A stretch of DNA of 5,081 nucleotides. Origin: an uncultured Cytophagaceae bacterium (GTDB lineage Bacteria; Bacteroidota; Bacteroidia; Cytophagales; Spirosomataceae). The notes beneath the pieces were generated by a model. The model was given only the letters and a program-made list of their open reading frames with translations, was not told where the DNA came from and did no database searches. The stretch covers positions 1-5,081 of the forward strand of contig CAILUB010000348.1 of the NCBI GenBank assembly GCA_903837305.1. Reading direction: 5' to 3'. Below are positions 1 through 5,081 of the stretch, piece after piece (the first letter of the stretch is position 1; each line of letters starts with the position of its first letter). Both the position numbers and the translations under genes were made by a program.

Positions 1-39
1 GCTAGAATGGCTTGTGAACAACTAGAAATTAAATCATAA
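1..39 (+). CDS. 3' end of an upstream gene (partial, unidentified)
   Basis: Frame 1 is open from the window edge and reads ARMACEQLEIKS followed by TAA at 37-39. Twelve residues are too few to name a family. I prefer this frame because its stop lies one base before the ATG at 41, the same TAA-N-ATG arrangement seen at both same-strand junctions in the minus-strand operon. Frame 2 (LEWLVNN, stop at 23-25) is the alternative reading and cannot be excluded from this window alone. Confidence 0.45.
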   Translation, partial: ARMACEQLEIKS

Positions 40-40
40 C

Positions 41-901
41 ATGGCTACACCGAATATTTTCTTGCAATACTGGAATGATTCTTCTGAATCTATCACATTT
101 CAAGAGGTACTAGCTTGGGAAGTTCCCACCCCTGTCATTGAAACCATTCAAGCAGAGCTTTTAGCTCAGTTAAACTCTTCTCGGACGGTTGAAGTTTTCC
201 CTAATTTCTTTTGGGCAAGCCCTCGATTTGAAGAAAAGTGGGCAGGAATAGCTCAAACTTTATTGTATCAAGTATCCTTCCCTGAGTTCATTTGGGTATC
301 TTGGATTCAAAGCCTTGAAGCTACTTCTACAGAATTGCCGCAGCCTAGTTTTGCCGATTTATTGAATTCGTATGAAGCACCAGATGCACCGGTAATGGAT
401 GCACCGGTTCCTGCTTCAGAGGTTCCTGCTTTCCAAGCGGCACCTTTTGAAGCTCCAGCTTTCGAGGCTTCAGCTTTCGAAGCAGCAGATGCGTCTATCG
501 ATTACCCTGCCGCAGAAACGCCAGCGGAACCTTTCGACTTATTGAATACGGAGGTCTATTTCAAAGCCCCAGAAAGCCTTGAAGATTCCACTGAGGAAGA
601 ATACAAGCCCCTAAAAGATTTATTAAGCGGTTCAGCTGATTCATTGAAGTCCAAAGTAGAATCACAAATGACCCAGCGCATAGCTGACACCATTAGCCTT
701 CACCAACGCATCAAATTCATTCAAGAAATTTTCCAAGGCGATGTTGCTCAATTAGAATCACTCATCCAATACATAGATGAAGAAGCAGAAGCAGAGACTT
801 GGATGCAAGCCTTGTTATCCCGCTACCAGGCCTATCGTCAAGCAGAGAACGAAGCCATCTGGGATGAACTACATCAAATCATCGAGCGAAAGTTCAACTA
901 A
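41..901 (+). CDS. Conserved hypothetical protein with Ala/Pro-rich repeat linker, Bacteroidota type
   Basis: A 286-residue protein whose function I do not recognise. It has no signal peptide and no membrane segment, so it is probably cytoplasmic. Three parts are visible. Residues 1-110 are rich in Trp and Phe and look folded. Residues 112-166 are a low-complexity linker rich in Ala, Pro, Phe and acidic residues, containing pentapeptide repeats. Residues about 205-286 form a helical, acidic C-terminal domain with ISLHQRIKFIQEIFQGD at 218-234 and WDELHQIIERKF near the end. From memory, this closely resembles the tail of many uncharacterised Bacteroidota proteins (pattern I-x-L-N-x-R-F-x-F-I-x-E-L-F-x-G-D), which often follow a variable linker. 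No catalytic motif is visible. The ATG follows the stop of the upstream frame by one base and has no Shine-Dalgarno sequence, suggesting translational coupling. The family resemblance is recalled and the coupling is inferred. Confidence 0.85.
   Translation: MATPNIFLQYWNDSSESITFQEVLAWEVPTPVIETIQAELLAQLNSSRTVEVFPNFFWASPRFEEKWAGIAQTLLYQVSFPEFIWVSWIQSLEATSTELPQPSFADLLNSYEAPDAPVMDAPVPASEVPAFQAAPFEAPAFEASAFEAADASIDYPAAETPAEPFDLLNTEVYFKAPESLEDSTEEEYKPLKDLLSGSADSLKSKVESQMTQRIADTISLHQRIKFIQEIFQGDVAQLESLIQYIDEEAEAETWMQALLSRYQAYRQAENEAIWDELHQIIERKFN
383..412 (+). repeat. Two tandem 15-bp repeats encoding DAPVM-DAPVP
   Basis: Two adjacent 15-base units (383-397 and 398-412) share their first 11 bases, GATGCACCGGT. 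They are in frame and encode residues 115-119 and 120-124 of the hypothetical protein. This is the upstream part of its low-complexity linker. Confidence 0.75.
425..484 (+). repeat. Four degenerate tandem 15-bp repeats encoding xxFxA pentads
   Basis: Four consecutive in-frame 15-base units encode PAFQA, APFEA, PAFEA and SAFEA (residues 129-148). The last two units share the 10-mer CAGCTTTCGA at 456-465 and 471-480, exactly 15 bases apart. A four-residue interruption (ASEV, 125-128) separates them from the DAPV repeats. The pattern suggests linker growth by slippage or unequal recombination followed by drift, which is an inference. Confidence 0.75.
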
Positions 902-919
902 CTGATTTTCATTATCAGT
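901..919 (+). repeat. Small inverted repeat just after the hypothetical gene
   Basis: ACTGAT at 901-906 and ATCAGT at 914-919 are perfect complements around a 7-base loop, starting on the last base of the TAA stop. A T5 run follows at 931-935, about 11 bases beyond the stem. The stem is short and AT-rich and the T run is not adjacent, so a working intrinsic terminator is doubtful. The gap from 902 to 972 contains no gene. Confidence 0.3.
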
Positions 920-943
920 ATTAATCGTCCTTTTTAGGCCATT

Positions 944-950
944 AGGAGGT
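944..950 (+). promoter_or_regulatory. Perfect Shine-Dalgarno-like AGGAGGT at unusual distance
   Basis: AGGAGGT is a full complement to the 16S rRNA anti-Shine-Dalgarno core, but 22 bases separate it from the TTG chosen as the start of the next gene. The usual distance is about 5-10 bases. No ATG, GTG or TTG lies at a normal distance; the only near-start in frame is ATT at 952-954, which is too close. It may be coincidental, since Bacteroidota rarely depend on Shine-Dalgarno pairing. Confidence 0.35.
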
Positions 951-972
951 AATTTCGGGGAAAACCACTCCC

Positions 973-2871
973 TTGAAAACGATCCTAATTTTGCTTGCCT
1001 CTTTTGCCTGTTTTGCCCAAATATCCACCCAAGAAGAGGAGGAAAAGCAATCTAGCTACGACTATTACCTTGCGAATCCGCTAAACATTAACCTCGTTTC
1101 CGAGGCGGAACTACAGTCCTCTCTCCTATTTAGTGCGAAACAAATCGAAGCATTTCTAAGCTTTCGAAAAAATCTAGGCTCCTTTCAATCTATTTTAGAG
1201 TTACAATCCATTCCGGGTTGGGAGCTCGACTTCCTACGCAAGATTCAAGACTATGTCGTTTGCAACCCTTTAAATCTTAGCTGGTGGAAACCTCACTTAT
1301 CGACTCATCAGATCCTATTTAAAACAGATTGGACCGCAGAGACCAAAAAAGGATTTACAGATCCAGACCTCCGAAGCAAGACCCGTTATATAGGTGATCG
1401 AACGAATCAAATGCTCCGATATAGAGGTCAACTAAATGCGAATCTTAGAATTGGATTCTTAGTACAAAAAGACGCAGGCGAAAAAGAACTGACCGACTTT
1501 AGTAGTGGCTTCTTAGAGTTTAAGTCAACAGGAACCGTAGAAAAAATTATCCTAGGCGACTTCATCAACCAATGGGGTCAGGGACTTGTTCAATCCGGAG
1601 GCTTCTCCTTAGGCAAGAGTTTTGAGAGCATAAAAGCTACCCAGAAATTCAATCTAGGTGGTTTGGCCTACAGTTCCAGTGTGGAATATGGCTATTATCG
1701 TGGAATCAACACAACTCTAAAACTAACCGAATTCATTAGAATACAAGCATTTGTCTCCTACCGAAACTTAGATGCGACCACCGGAGTTGACTCGCTAGGA
1801 AATAAATACCTTCGTTCCAGAGTAGAAGATGGCTTCCATCGAACCAGCTCAGAAATCAGTCATAAAGATGCGGTGCAAGAAAAGGCCGCGGGCGTAAACA
1901 TTACCTATTCTCCGCTAAACATTCCACTCGTCATTCAATTCAATAGTGTATACACATCCTGGTCCTTGCCTAAACCCATCGGAACGGGCTACAAGCAACC
2001 CGAGTGGTCAGGAAACAAATTACAGAACTATTCGATTAGCTTTCAATATCCCTTTAGAAACATCAGAATGGTAGGAGAATTCGCCACTTCAGGAAATAGA
2101 CAATATTCCCTCATTCAATCTGCCGCCACTTCACTTTCTAAAAAAATTGACTTATCCTATTTATTCCGGCACTATGGGGCGGGTTATTTTAGTCCTAAAT
2201 CAAATGGTCTTTCCGAAAACGCTGAAAACATAAACGAAATGGGCCTATTCCTGGGCCTAGGTTATCAAATTAATAAACGAATGAAGCTGAGCTCCTATGT
2301 GGATTATTTTCGCTTCCCAGGGCCTAAATACCAAGTTCTTGATTCCAATACCTCAGGTTGGGAGGTGTTGAGCCGTTTACAATGGGAGAAAAGACATAAC
2401 GCCAGAGGATTCCTTCAAGGCAAATGGACGCGAAAAGAAAATAATGACCTCCTACAAATCAGCCTGGATGGGCATTACATCGCCATTAAATCGTGGGATT
2501 TTCACTCTCGCCTGATGGCTTCTAAATTAGGTGATGAGATAGGTTATTTACTTTTGCAAGATATTAAATGGGATCAAGGCAAATGGAATATACAGGGGCG
2601 TTTTGCCTATATGAATACGCCTACCTATGATACCCGTAATTATGCCTATGAACCAGGTGTGCCCTATTCTTTCCTTCTCCCCGCTTACGCAGGGAAAGCC
2701 ATCAAAGCCACGCTAGTGATGTCTTATCAATGGACAAGGGAAATTCAACTAGCGGCTAAATGGGCTAGAATTACCTACTACGACAGAACAGAAATTGGTA
2801 CAGGTTTAGATTTAATTGAAGGCAATACTAAAACGGATATCACCCTCCAAATCAGCTATAAGATGCATTAA
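973..2871 (+). CDS. Exported helix-hairpin-helix (ComEA-like) and beta-barrel protein
   Basis: This 632-residue protein starts at TTG. That start is chosen because a signal peptide follows at once (MKTILILLASFACFA, likely cleaved after residue 15) and no ATG lies upstream in frame before the stop at 943-945. Residues about 35-96 match the double helix-hairpin-helix fold of ComEA-type proteins (NPLNINLVSEAEL, KQIEAFLSFRKNLGSF, LELQSIPGW). Both hairpins lack the usual Gly-x-Gly, so DNA binding is uncertain. From about residue 145 to the end, alternating aromatic and polar segments suggest an outer-membrane barrel. Typical family motifs are RYRGQLNANLRIGF (149-162), KDAGE (166-170), GDFINQWGQGLV (195-206) and FHRTSSE (288-294). 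Proteins of this layout are common in Bacteroidota and, to my knowledge, have no firm function. The C-terminus, SYKMH, lacks the terminal aromatic residue frequent in barrels. Alternative roles include DNA uptake or an envelope scaffold, both unproven. Confidence 0.88.
   Translation: MKTILILLASFACFAQISTQEEEEKQSSYDYYLANPLNINLVSEAELQSSLLFSAKQIEAFLSFRKNLGSFQSILELQSIPGWELDFLRKIQDYVVCNPLNLSWWKPHLSTHQILFKTDWTAETKKGFTDPDLRSKTRYIGDRTNQMLRYRGQLNANLRIGFLVQKDAGEKELTDFSSGFLEFKSTGTVEKIILGDFINQWGQGLVQSGGFSLGKSFESIKATQKFNLGGLAYSSSVEYGYYRGINTTLKLTEFIRIQAFVSYRNLDATTGVDSLGNKYLRSRVEDGFHRTSSEISHKDAVQEKAAGVNITYSPLNIPLVIQFNSVYTSWSLPKPIGTGYKQPEWSGNKLQNYSISFQYPFRNIRMVGEFATSGNRQYSLIQSAATSLSKKIDLSYLFRHYGAGYFSPKSNGLSENAENINEMGLFLGLGYQINKRMKLSSYVDYFRFPGPKYQVLDSNTSGWEVLSRLQWEKRHNARGFLQGKWTRKENNDLLQISLDGHYIAIKSWDFHSRLMASKLGDEIGYLLLQDIKWDQGKWNIQGRFAYMNTPTYDTRNYAYEPGVPYSFLLPAYAGKAIKATLVMSYQWTREIQLAAKWARITYYDRTEIGTGLDLIEGNTKTDITLQISYKMH
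2868..2871. other. Convergent stop-codon overlap at a shared TTAA
   Basis: The palindrome TTAA holds the TAA stop of the barrel gene (2869-2871, plus strand) and the TAA stop of kdsA (complement of 2868-2870). The convergent genes therefore overlap by four bases, with no intergenic space. I see no stem plus T-run on either strand near the junction, so any terminator must lie inside coding sequence or termination must be factor-dependent. Confidence 0.9.
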
Positions 2872-3677
2872 ACAATCGCTTCGCGCACGCGCAACAGTTT
2901 CTCCAAAAGGCCCTCTAATTGATCTAATGGAAGCATATTCGCGCCATCTGATTTAGCCACCGCAGGATTCGGGTGAGTTTCGATGAAGATTCCATCGGCT
3001 CCTACGGCGATCGCAGCTTTAGCGATCGTTTCAATCAAAGCGGGCTGTCCACCGGTTACACCCGTTGTTTGGTTAGGACGCTGTAAGGAGTGTGTACAAT
3101 CCATAATGACTGGAACATTCATGGCTGACATCTCTGGAAGATTCCGGTAATCCACCACTAAGTCGCCATAACCGAAGGAATTACCCCGATCCGTCAAATA
3201 AACAACCGCTTCTGGATTTTCATGTAACACTTTTTCCACTGCAAAGCGCATCGAAGCGCCAGACATAAATTGCCCTTTTTTGATGTTGACTGCTTTACCT
3301 GTTTGGGCTGCTGCAGCTAGTAAATCTGTTTGACGGCAAAGGAAAGCAGGGATTTGCAATACATCTACGTAAGCTGCTGCCATGGCTGCTTCTGCGCTTT
3401 CGTGAATATCAGTTACGGTAGGTAAAGAATAATGTTTACCAACTGCTTGTAAAATTTCAAGCGCTTTAATATCACCAATACCGGTAAAGGAATCGATTTT
3501 TGTCCGATTCGCCTTGCGGTATGAACCTTTGAAAATGTAGGGAATACCCATCGCCTTCGTGAGGCCATCAATCTTTTCAGCGATCTCAAAGGCTAAATCG
3601 TTGCTCTCAATCGCACAAGATCCTGCCATCAAAAAGAAGGGGCCTTTGCCTAAATTCGCTAAAGTGGGTAATGTCAT
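2868..3677 (-). CDS. kdsA: 3-deoxy-8-phosphooctulonate synthase (Kdo-8-phosphate synthase)
   Basis: This cytoplasmic enzyme condenses phosphoenolpyruvate with D-arabinose 5-phosphate to give Kdo 8-phosphate, the precursor of the Kdo sugar that links lipid A to the LPS core. Its 269 residues are close to the usual length. Recognisable motifs are AGSCAIES (18-25), FKGSYRKANR (49-58), TDIHES (89-94), NIKKGQFM (131-138), LTDRGNSFGYGDLVVD (161-176), MDCTHSLQRPN (192-202) and FIETHPNP (231-238). Cys21, His196, Glu233 and Asp244 fit the four metal ligands of the metal-dependent class, with spacing almost identical to the Aquifex enzyme. The E. coli-type enzyme has Asn in place of the Cys. The SYRKANR form (instead of SFDKANR) is, from memory, normal in Bacteroidota. 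The ATG lies one base after the murB stop, so it is the last gene of the operon and probably depends on translation of murB. Confidence 0.97.
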   Translation of the reverse strand: MTLPTLANLGKGPFFLMAGSCAIESNDLAFEIAEKIDGLTKAMGIPYIFKGSYRKANRTKIDSFTGIGDIKALEILQAVGKHYSLPTVTDIHESAEAAMAAAYVDVLQIPAFLCRQTDLLAAAAQTGKAVNIKKGQFMSGASMRFAVEKVLHENPEAVVYLTDRGNSFGYGDLVVDYRNLPEMSAMNVPVIMDCTHSLQRPNQTTGVTGGQPALIETIAKAAIAVGADGIFIETHPNPAVAKSDGANMLPLDQLEGLLEKLLRVREAIV

Positions 3678-3678
3678 T

Positions 3679-4683
3679 TTATAAAATATTTACTTCGGTT
3701 TCTAAGTAAACGCCGAAAGTGTCTGTAATCGATTTCTTTATTTCTTCAGATAGGGCCAAAATCTCCCCACCAGTCGCCTCTCCATAATTCACTAAAACCA
3801 AGGCCTGCTTCGCATGCACTCCAGCATCCCCTCTTCGAAATCCTTTCCAACCGGCCTTTTCGATAAACCAGCCCGCAGGAAACTTAATATCTGTACTTCC
3901 TTCCACTGGATAATTTGGAATGCCTGGATATTCAGCTATTAGTCGTGACGCCTCGGTAGCAGAAACCGTCGGATTCTTGAAGAAACTACCTGAATTACCG
4001 ATGTCTTTCGGATCCGGCAATTTACTTTTTCGAATCTCTATAACTGCATCTGCCACCTCCCGAATAGAAGGCTGAGCAATTCCTTTTGCAGCTAAAACAT
4101 CCTGAATCGCTCCATACGAAGTTTTAATCGAAGGCTTCTTGGACAATTTAAACGTCACAGAGCTGATGAGGTATTTCCCTTTCCCAGCGCGCTTAAAGAA
4201 GCTTTCACGGTAGCCAAAAGCACAGGCTTTGGCATCAAACACCTCCACTTCTAAAGTCTGCAGATTCAATGCTTCTAATGACTCAAATGTATCTTTGATT
4301 TCCACACCATAAGCACCAATATTTTGCATCGGAGCCGCACCCACCGTACCCGGAATCAAGGATAAATTCTCTAATCCAGACCATCCTTTGTCGACAGAAT
4401 ACTGGACCAATTCATCCCAAACCACCCCAGCACCTGCTTTTAACCACACAAAATCTTCATCCTCCTTCACGACCGAAATGCCAGGAATGGAAATTTTAAC
4501 CACCAATGCTTCTTGCGGCTTAGTCAATAACACATTGCTCCCTCCCCCTAAAAAAAGGTGGGGTAAATCAGCATGTAAACCTGATTTTCGAAGAGAAACA
4601 TATTGATCAATGGAGCTAATCTCTACGAATTGACGAGCTTCCGCCTCAATCCCAAACGTATTATACCCCCGTAGAGAAAACAT
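3679..4683 (-). CDS. murB: UDP-N-acetylenolpyruvoylglucosamine reductase (MurB, type I)
   Basis: MurB is an FAD- and NADPH-dependent cytoplasmic enzyme that reduces UDP-GlcNAc-enolpyruvate to UDP-MurNAc, the second committed step of peptidoglycan precursor synthesis. The 334-residue protein has the N-terminal motif NTFGIEAEA (8-16), the FAD-binding loop LFLGGGSNVLL (43-53) and IPGTVGAAPMQNIGAYGVEI (110-129). The catalytic region includes YRESFFK with Arg159, SYG with Tyr190, SKLPDP with Lys221, and GNSGSFFKNP with Ser233, which corresponds to the E. coli proton-donor Ser229. Glu330 in LETEV near the end matches E. coli Glu325. The Tyr190 region and overall length indicate the E. coli-like type I form, though it ends four residues after Glu330 and lacks the E. 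coli C-terminal tail. The ATG starts one base after the stop of the ABC ATPase gene and has no Shine-Dalgarno, so coupling is likely. Confidence 0.97.
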   Translation of the reverse strand: MFSLRGYNTFGIEAEARQFVEISSIDQYVSLRKSGLHADLPHLFLGGGSNVLLTKPQEALVVKISIPGISVVKEDEDFVWLKAGAGVVWDELVQYSVDKGWSGLENLSLIPGTVGAAPMQNIGAYGVEIKDTFESLEALNLQTLEVEVFDAKACAFGYRESFFKRAGKGKYLISSVTFKLSKKPSIKTSYGAIQDVLAAKGIAQPSIREVADAVIEIRKSKLPDPKDIGNSGSFFKNPTVSATEASRLIAEYPGIPNYPVEGSTDIKFPAGWFIEKAGWKGFRRGDAGVHAKQALVLVNYGEATGGEILALSEEIKKSITDTFGVYLETEVNIL

Positions 4684-4684
4684 A

Positions 4685-5081
4685 TTAAAATAATTTAGTA
4701 GACAAAAACTCCTCTAAAGCAGGCACGCCTGAGTGATGAAAGGTCTCTGAATTTCCCTCCCAAATCTTCTTTCCCTCTTTCAAGAAAATTATGGATTCAC
4801 CCATTCGCATGACCGAATTCATATCGTGCGATATGACCACCGTAGTCATGTTATATTCTTGGGTAATTTCTTGAATCAAATAATCAATCTTCACCGCGGT
4901 CAATGGGTCTAAACCTGAATTAGGCTCATCACAAAATAAATACTTCGGATTCATCACAATCGCTCGGGCGATTCCTACCCGCTTTTTCATCCCACCCGAA
5001 ATCTCCGATGGCATCAATAGCGCCGCATTTTCTAATCCTACCCGTTGCAAACAAAGCATGGCTTGGTCGTTTTTTTCTTCA
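4685..5081 (-). CDS. mlaF: MlaF-type ABC transporter ATP-binding protein (C-terminal part, cut by window edge)
   Basis: The frame is open to the window edge. An internal ATG at 5057-5059 is not the true start, because seven more in-frame residues (EEKNDQA) precede it and the Walker A motif must lie outside the window. The visible 131 residues hold the ABC signature (SEISGGMKKR, SGG at 4991-4999), the downstream RVGIARAIV helix, Walker B and D-loop (YLFCDEPNSGLDP, catalytic Glu codon within 4922-4930) and the H-loop histidine in VVISHDM (4826-4828). The run VGLENAALLMPSEISGGM resembles MlaF, the cytoplasmic ATPase that works with the permease MlaE to move phospholipids between inner and outer membranes. 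A general ABC exporter ATPase is the alternative. It is the first visible gene of an operon with murB and kdsA. An MlaE-like permease gene just beyond the edge would support the call. Confidence 0.85.
   Translation of the reverse strand, partial: EEKNDQAMLCLQRVGLENAALLMPSEISGGMKKRVGIARAIVMNPKYLFCDEPNSGLDPLTAVKIDYLIQEITQEYNMTTVVISHDMNSVMRMGESIIFLKEGKKIWEGNSETFHHSGVPALEEFLSTKLF

Noticed and set aside
901..935. Intrinsic terminator after the hypothetical gene
   Set aside because: The six-base stem is AT-rich and the T run begins about 11 bases after it, so it does not meet the usual form. It is kept only as an inverted repeat.
964..990. Lipobox at the N-terminus of the barrel protein (Cys13)
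   Set aside because: The residues before Cys13 are SFA, which do not fit the L-[AS]-[GA]-C lipobox; ordinary signal peptidase cleavage after Ala15 is more likely. The coding part considered begins at 973.
4550..4556. Run of seven A (T7 on the coding strand) in murB as a frameshift or phase-variation site
   Set aside because: It encodes the conserved LFLGGGSN loop in the correct frame, and seven bases is short for phase variation.
4388..4606. 72-codon plus-strand open frame inside murB
   Set aside because: It lies wholly antisense to the well-conserved N-terminal half of murB, its translation has no recognisable motif, and it shows no start signals. It is a shadow of murB.
5057..5059. ATG as the start of the ABC ATPase gene
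   Set aside because: The frame continues upstream to the window edge, and a protein starting here would lack Walker A. The gene is cut by the window rather than short.
5068..5074. In-frame A-AAA-AAC heptamer on the minus strand in the ATPase gene, resembling a -1 frameshift site
   Set aside because: Short A runs are common in AT-rich genes, no stimulatory structure is visible, and the ATPase reads normally through it in frame.

Overview
The window looks like ordinary chromosome from a member of the Bacteroidota, probably Cytophagales. I infer this from three things: a helix-hairpin-helix plus beta-barrel protein of a type typical of that phylum, a Bacteroidota-style KdsA variant, and gene starts that mostly lack Shine-Dalgarno sequences. 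A freshwater Spirosomaceae-type genus would fit, but that is only an impression from protein style. The DNA is moderately AT-rich and gene-dense. I see no mobile element, CRISPR array, tRNA or rRNA.

Left half, plus strand. The last 12 codons of an unidentified upstream gene end at 39. One base later starts a 286-residue cytoplasmic protein of unknown function, with an Ala/Pro/Phe/Glu-rich pentapeptide-repeat linker and a C-terminal domain resembling that of many Bacteroidota hypothetical proteins. A 71-base gap (902-972) holds a small inverted repeat and a perfect but oddly distant AGGAGGT. It is followed by a 632-residue exported protein with a ComEA-like helix-hairpin-helix region and a predicted outer-membrane beta-barrel.

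Right half, minus strand, read from right to left: the C-terminal part of an MlaF-type ABC transporter ATPase (cut by the window edge), murB (UDP-N-acetylenolpyruvoylglucosamine reductase) and kdsA (Kdo-8-phosphate synthase). The three genes are separated by exactly one base each and form a clear envelope operon covering lipid transport, peptidoglycan precursor and the LPS inner-core sugar. kdsA and the barrel gene converge and overlap by four bases at a shared TTAA.

I see no clear undescribed system here. The points most worth checking are the degenerate HhH motif fused to a barrel, the distant Shine-Dalgarno before a TTG start, the pentad repeats in the unknown protein, and the repeated TAA-N-ATG junctions.
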